Positions 34,513-36,453 of a stretch of DNA of 36,453 nt are shown here, piece by piece; position 1 is the stretch's first letter; every line of letters begins with the position of its first letter. The stretch is from JAAYCB01 sp012744395 (GTDB lineage Bacteria; Planctomycetota; Planctomycetia; Pirellulales; Thermoguttaceae): assembly GCA_028703175.1 (NCBI GenBank), contig JAQVNJ010000055.1, positions 1 through 36,453 of the forward strand, in the 5' to 3' direction. A program made the position numbers and the translations under genes. The notes below the pieces were generated by a model. The model was not told the origin of the DNA, did not search any database, and saw only the letters and a list, made by a program, of their open reading frames with translations.

Positions 34513-35684
34513 TGGCCATCGTGGCGATCGCCGAGCAAGGGACGAGCGTCCACGCTCAAGGCGAGCTTCTGCTGGTCGTTCGCGAAGGCCGGACCATCAA
34601 GCGGTTGCGGTTGAGCGACGTCGATCAGCTTCTCCTGTATGGCCGGGTCGAACTCTCCTCGGGGGCGATCTCCGTGCTCGCGCGGCGCAACGTGGATGTG
34701 GTCTTTTCGACGCTGCGGGGATCGTTCAAAGCGCGTTTGTCGACTCGGGCATCGAAGAACGTTGGCCTGCGGCTGGCACAGCTCCGGTTTGCCGACAACC
34801 CGCAGTCGGCCCTGGAAATATCCCGGGCGATCGTCGTCGGCAAGGTCACCCACCAGCGGCAGATTCTCTTGCGGGCGCAGCGCCGGCTCGCCGCCGAGGA
34901 GATCGCCCAGGCCTTGGGCCAGATGCGTCTGCTGATCCACCGCGCCGAGCGTGAGAACCAGATCGACTCGCTCCGCGGTCTGGAGGGGCAGGCGGCGGCA
35001 CTCTACTTCGGCAATTTCGGCCGGCTGATCCGCTCCGCTCCGTTCTCCTTCACCGGCCGCAACCGCCGGCCTCCCCGCGACCCGGTCAACGCCGCGCTCT
35101 CCTTCGGCTATGCCTTGCTCACCAACACGGCCGAAACGGAGGTGCTGCGATGCGGCCTGGATCCGATGGTCGGGTTCTTCCACCAACCGGCCTACGGGCG
35201 GCCCTCGCTTGTGCTCGATTTGATCGAAGAGTTCCGTCCGATCGTCGATTCCCTCGTTCTGCGGATGATCAATCGCCGTCAATTGGGGCCCCTTGATTTT
35301 CAGCAACAGGCGGGAGAATCGCTGGAATCGCTGCTGGCAGAAACGAGCGACGGACGAGAGTCGTCCGCAGCAGGTCGACCAGACGGCGAAAGCGGCGGTG
35401 CCGGGGCGGAAGATGACCCGCTCCAGCCCCCGTTCGATCTCGCCGAAGCGGCGGCCGAGGCCCCGACCGGAGAGGACGGCGACGGCCGCCCCGCGGTCTA
35501 CCTCGGCGACAGTGGCCGGCGGATCGTGCTCAGCGCCTTCTTTCGCAGGATGCACGAACGGATGCACTACGGTCCGCGCAACGAGAATCTTGAACTTCGG
35601 CAAATCCTCCGCGAGCAGATCTACCACCTGGCGCGGGTGATTGAACGGAAAGACGCGGATTACCTCCCGTTCGTGCCCCGCTGA
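34512..35684 (+). CDS. cas1: CRISPR integrase Cas1
   Basis: A 390-residue Cas1, the metal-dependent integrase that inserts spacers with Cas2. The N-terminal beta domain (about 1-75, with SVHAQGELLLVVREG and LLLYGRVELSSGAI) is followed by the catalytic helical domain: Glu158 in LEGQAAALYFGNF, His224 in GFFHQPAYGRPSL, and Asp236/Glu239 in DLIEEFRP, matching the family E-H-D set. Unusually, about 55 acidic low-complexity residues (about 268-325) interrupt the C-terminal domain before the normal VYLGDSGRRIVL block, making it longer than the usual 320-340. The ATG overlaps the primase stop by one base, so the two are translationally coupled; upstream open frame to 33834 is only a shadow of the primase gene. 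Confidence 0.95.
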   Translation: MAIVAIAEQGTSVHAQGELLLVVREGRTIKRLRLSDVDQLLLYGRVELSSGAISVLARRNVDVVFSTLRGSFKARLSTRASKNVGLRLAQLRFADNPQSALEISRAIVVGKVTHQRQILLRAQRRLAAEEIAQALGQMRLLIHRAERENQIDSLRGLEGQAAALYFGNFGRLIRSAPFSFTGRNRRPPRDPVNAALSFGYALLTNTAETEVLRCGLDPMVGFFHQPAYGRPSLVLDLIEEFRPIVDSLVLRMINRRQLGPLDFQQQAGESLESLLAETSDGRESSAAGRPDGESGGAGAEDDPLQPPFDLAEAAAEAPTGEDGDGRPAVYLGDSGRRIVLSAFFRRMHERMHYGPRNENLELRQILREQIYHLARVIERKDADYLPFVPR

Positions 35685-35724
35685 AATAGCGGGCGGCTGA
35701 AAAAACGCTCAGGGGACCGGTGAA

Positions 35725-36000
35725 ATGTACGTCGTCGTGTGTTACGATATCGTCTCGAACCGCCGCCGCGCCCGCCTCTTGAAACGCCTCAAAGGATTTC
35801 TCCCCCATGTCCAGAAGAGCGTCTTTGAAGGATATGTCACCGACGCGCGACTCGTGGAGCTCCGCGCGATGATCCAACGGGAGATCGATCTGGAAGAAGA
35901 TGCGGTGCGGGTCTATCATCTGTGTGGACGATGCATCCCCGCGACGGAAGTGATTGGCATGGGCACATACGTCGAACGCGAAGACGATCAGGTGGTGTGA
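35725..36000 (+). CDS. cas2: CRISPR adaptation protein Cas2
   Basis: A 91-residue ferredoxin-fold protein that dimerises at the centre of the Cas1-Cas2 integrase. It starts YVVVCYDIVSNRRRARLLK, with the conserved Asp after the first strand, followed by KSVFEGYVTDARLVELR, as in standard Cas2, and ends with a short strand (EVIGMGTYVE). Length is typical. It lies 40 bp after cas1, with a purine-rich ribosome site (AGGGGA), and is the last protein gene before the leader and array. Confidence 0.94.
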   Translation: MYVVVCYDIVSNRRRARLLKRLKGFLPHVQKSVFEGYVTDARLVELRAMIQREIDLEEDAVRVYHLCGRCIPATEVIGMGTYVEREDDQVV

Positions 36001-36272
36001 TGTTCGCTTCCGGCAACGGCCGTCCGCATGCGTTACACGGTCGAGCAATCGCCGATCTGCTCGCGACCGTGCCGGTTTTCCCTAACTCTTGGAGCAGTGG
36101 CATCTTCCGCCGTTCGACACAATCCACATCGGCGCTTCTCGCAAGTCGTTCGATTACAATAGCTTGCGACGAATGCCCGGACACCCGCCTGGAGGGTGCC
36201 CCCAAGAAAGGCCAGACATCGGCGAATCACGATTCAAAGACTATTGACAGACAAGCACTTACGGTGGATGGT
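36001..36272 (+). promoter_or_regulatory. CRISPR leader
   Basis: The 272 bases between cas2 and the first repeat hold no gene and are AT-richer than the surroundings, as expected for a leader. A -10-like TACAAT (36155-36160) and a perfect -35 TTGACA (36244-36249) are seen, but neither has a good partner at the right distance, so the promoter is unresolved. The repeat 3' end (ATTGAAAC) shows that the array is read on the plus strand, away from cas2, which places the leader here. An open frame (35922-36278) crossing cas2, leader and repeat is not a gene. Confidence 0.6.
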
Positions 36273-36453
36273 GTCTGAAGAAGCGCCCCGGCATCGAGGG
36301 GATTGAAACCTTTGCCTCCGCCCATTGGGTGGCAAAGTCTACGGGCGTAGTCTGAAGAAGCGCCCCGGCATCGAGGGGATTGAAACAGTGGCTTTTTTCC
36401 CGGCTTGATTTTGCCGCGCCAGTTCCGTCTGAAGAAGCGCCCCGGCATCGAGG
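36273..36453 (+). CRISPR. CRISPR array, leader end (37-bp repeats, 40-bp spacers), continues past window
   Basis: Three identical repeats start at 36273, 36350 and 36427; the third is cut by the window end after 27 bases. The repeat is 37 bp, begins GTCTGAAGAAGCGCCCCGG and ends GGGGATTGAAAC. CCCC and GGGG can pair around an 8-nt loop, and the ATTGAAAC end is the usual 8-nt crRNA handle of Cas6-processed arrays. Spacers are 36310-36349 and 36387-36426, both 40 bp. All repeats are unmutated, as expected at the leader-proximal, newest end. Total array length is unknown. Confidence 0.98.

Noticed and set aside
35922..36278. 118-codon frame from cas2 through the leader
   Set aside because: It overlaps the end of cas2 in another frame, runs into the first repeat and has no ribosome site or recognisable domain.

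Overview
The window looks like a chromosomal segment of a high-GC planctomycete (Pirellulales-like). This rests on gene content only: zinc-ribbon proteins fused to ExbB/ExbD-type membrane subunits, a DUF1080 protein, a membrane Ser/Thr kinase and a PQQ-type beta-propeller that share an unusual N-terminal helical module, and very GC-rich coding sequence. No marker gene allows a finer placement.

Layout. 1-314: a 3' fragment of a tRNA-Leu(UAA) gene with short direct repeats on its left, best read as an attachment scar of an integrative element, then a candidate promoter. 315-1961: nucleotide-sugar dehydrogenase. 1962-2396: a decayed beta-helix fragment and a candidate promoter. 2397-5822: a three-gene plus-strand operon (zinc-ribbon ExbB/TolQ-like channel and two single-pass coiled-coil proteins), followed by a strong intrinsic terminator at 6187-6230. 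6242-8083 (minus): cobalamin-binding radical SAM enzyme of the RiPP maturation type. 8351-9661: Ser/Thr kinase. 9696-19283 (minus): a six-gene envelope operon read right to left (membrane protein, two ExbD-like proteins, giant beta-propeller, TPR plus solute-binding protein, secreted protein). 19811-19943: promoter and tRNA-Phe. 20273-21562 (minus): secreted DUF1080 protein.

22342-36453 is a compact, all-plus-strand type III-B (Cmr) CRISPR-Cas locus: cas10/cmr2, cmr3, cmr4, cmr5, a cmr6-cmr1 fusion, cas6, a Can2/Card1-like CARF nuclease, the ring nuclease csx3, a CRISPR-associated primase-polymerase (CAPP), cas1, cas2, a leader and the first two spacers of an array with 37-bp repeats. By family knowledge the parts form one circuit. 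Cas6 cuts the repeat transcript. The Cmr complex binds target RNA. The Cas10 palm (GGDD intact) makes cyclic oligoadenylate, which switches on the CARF nuclease. Csx3 degrades the messenger. CAPP, Cas1 and Cas2 acquire new spacers.

The most interesting parts are the single-polypeptide Cmr6-Cmr1 with an extra C-terminal OB-like/basic tail, the primase-polymerase whose stop codon overlaps the cas1 start, a Cas1 with an acidic insertion, and the adjacent messenger-sensor and messenger-eraser pair. Each family is known. The combination and the fusion are what deserve checking. Outside the CRISPR locus, the channel operon with one Asp-bearing and one Asp-less B-type subunit is the best candidate for something undescribed.
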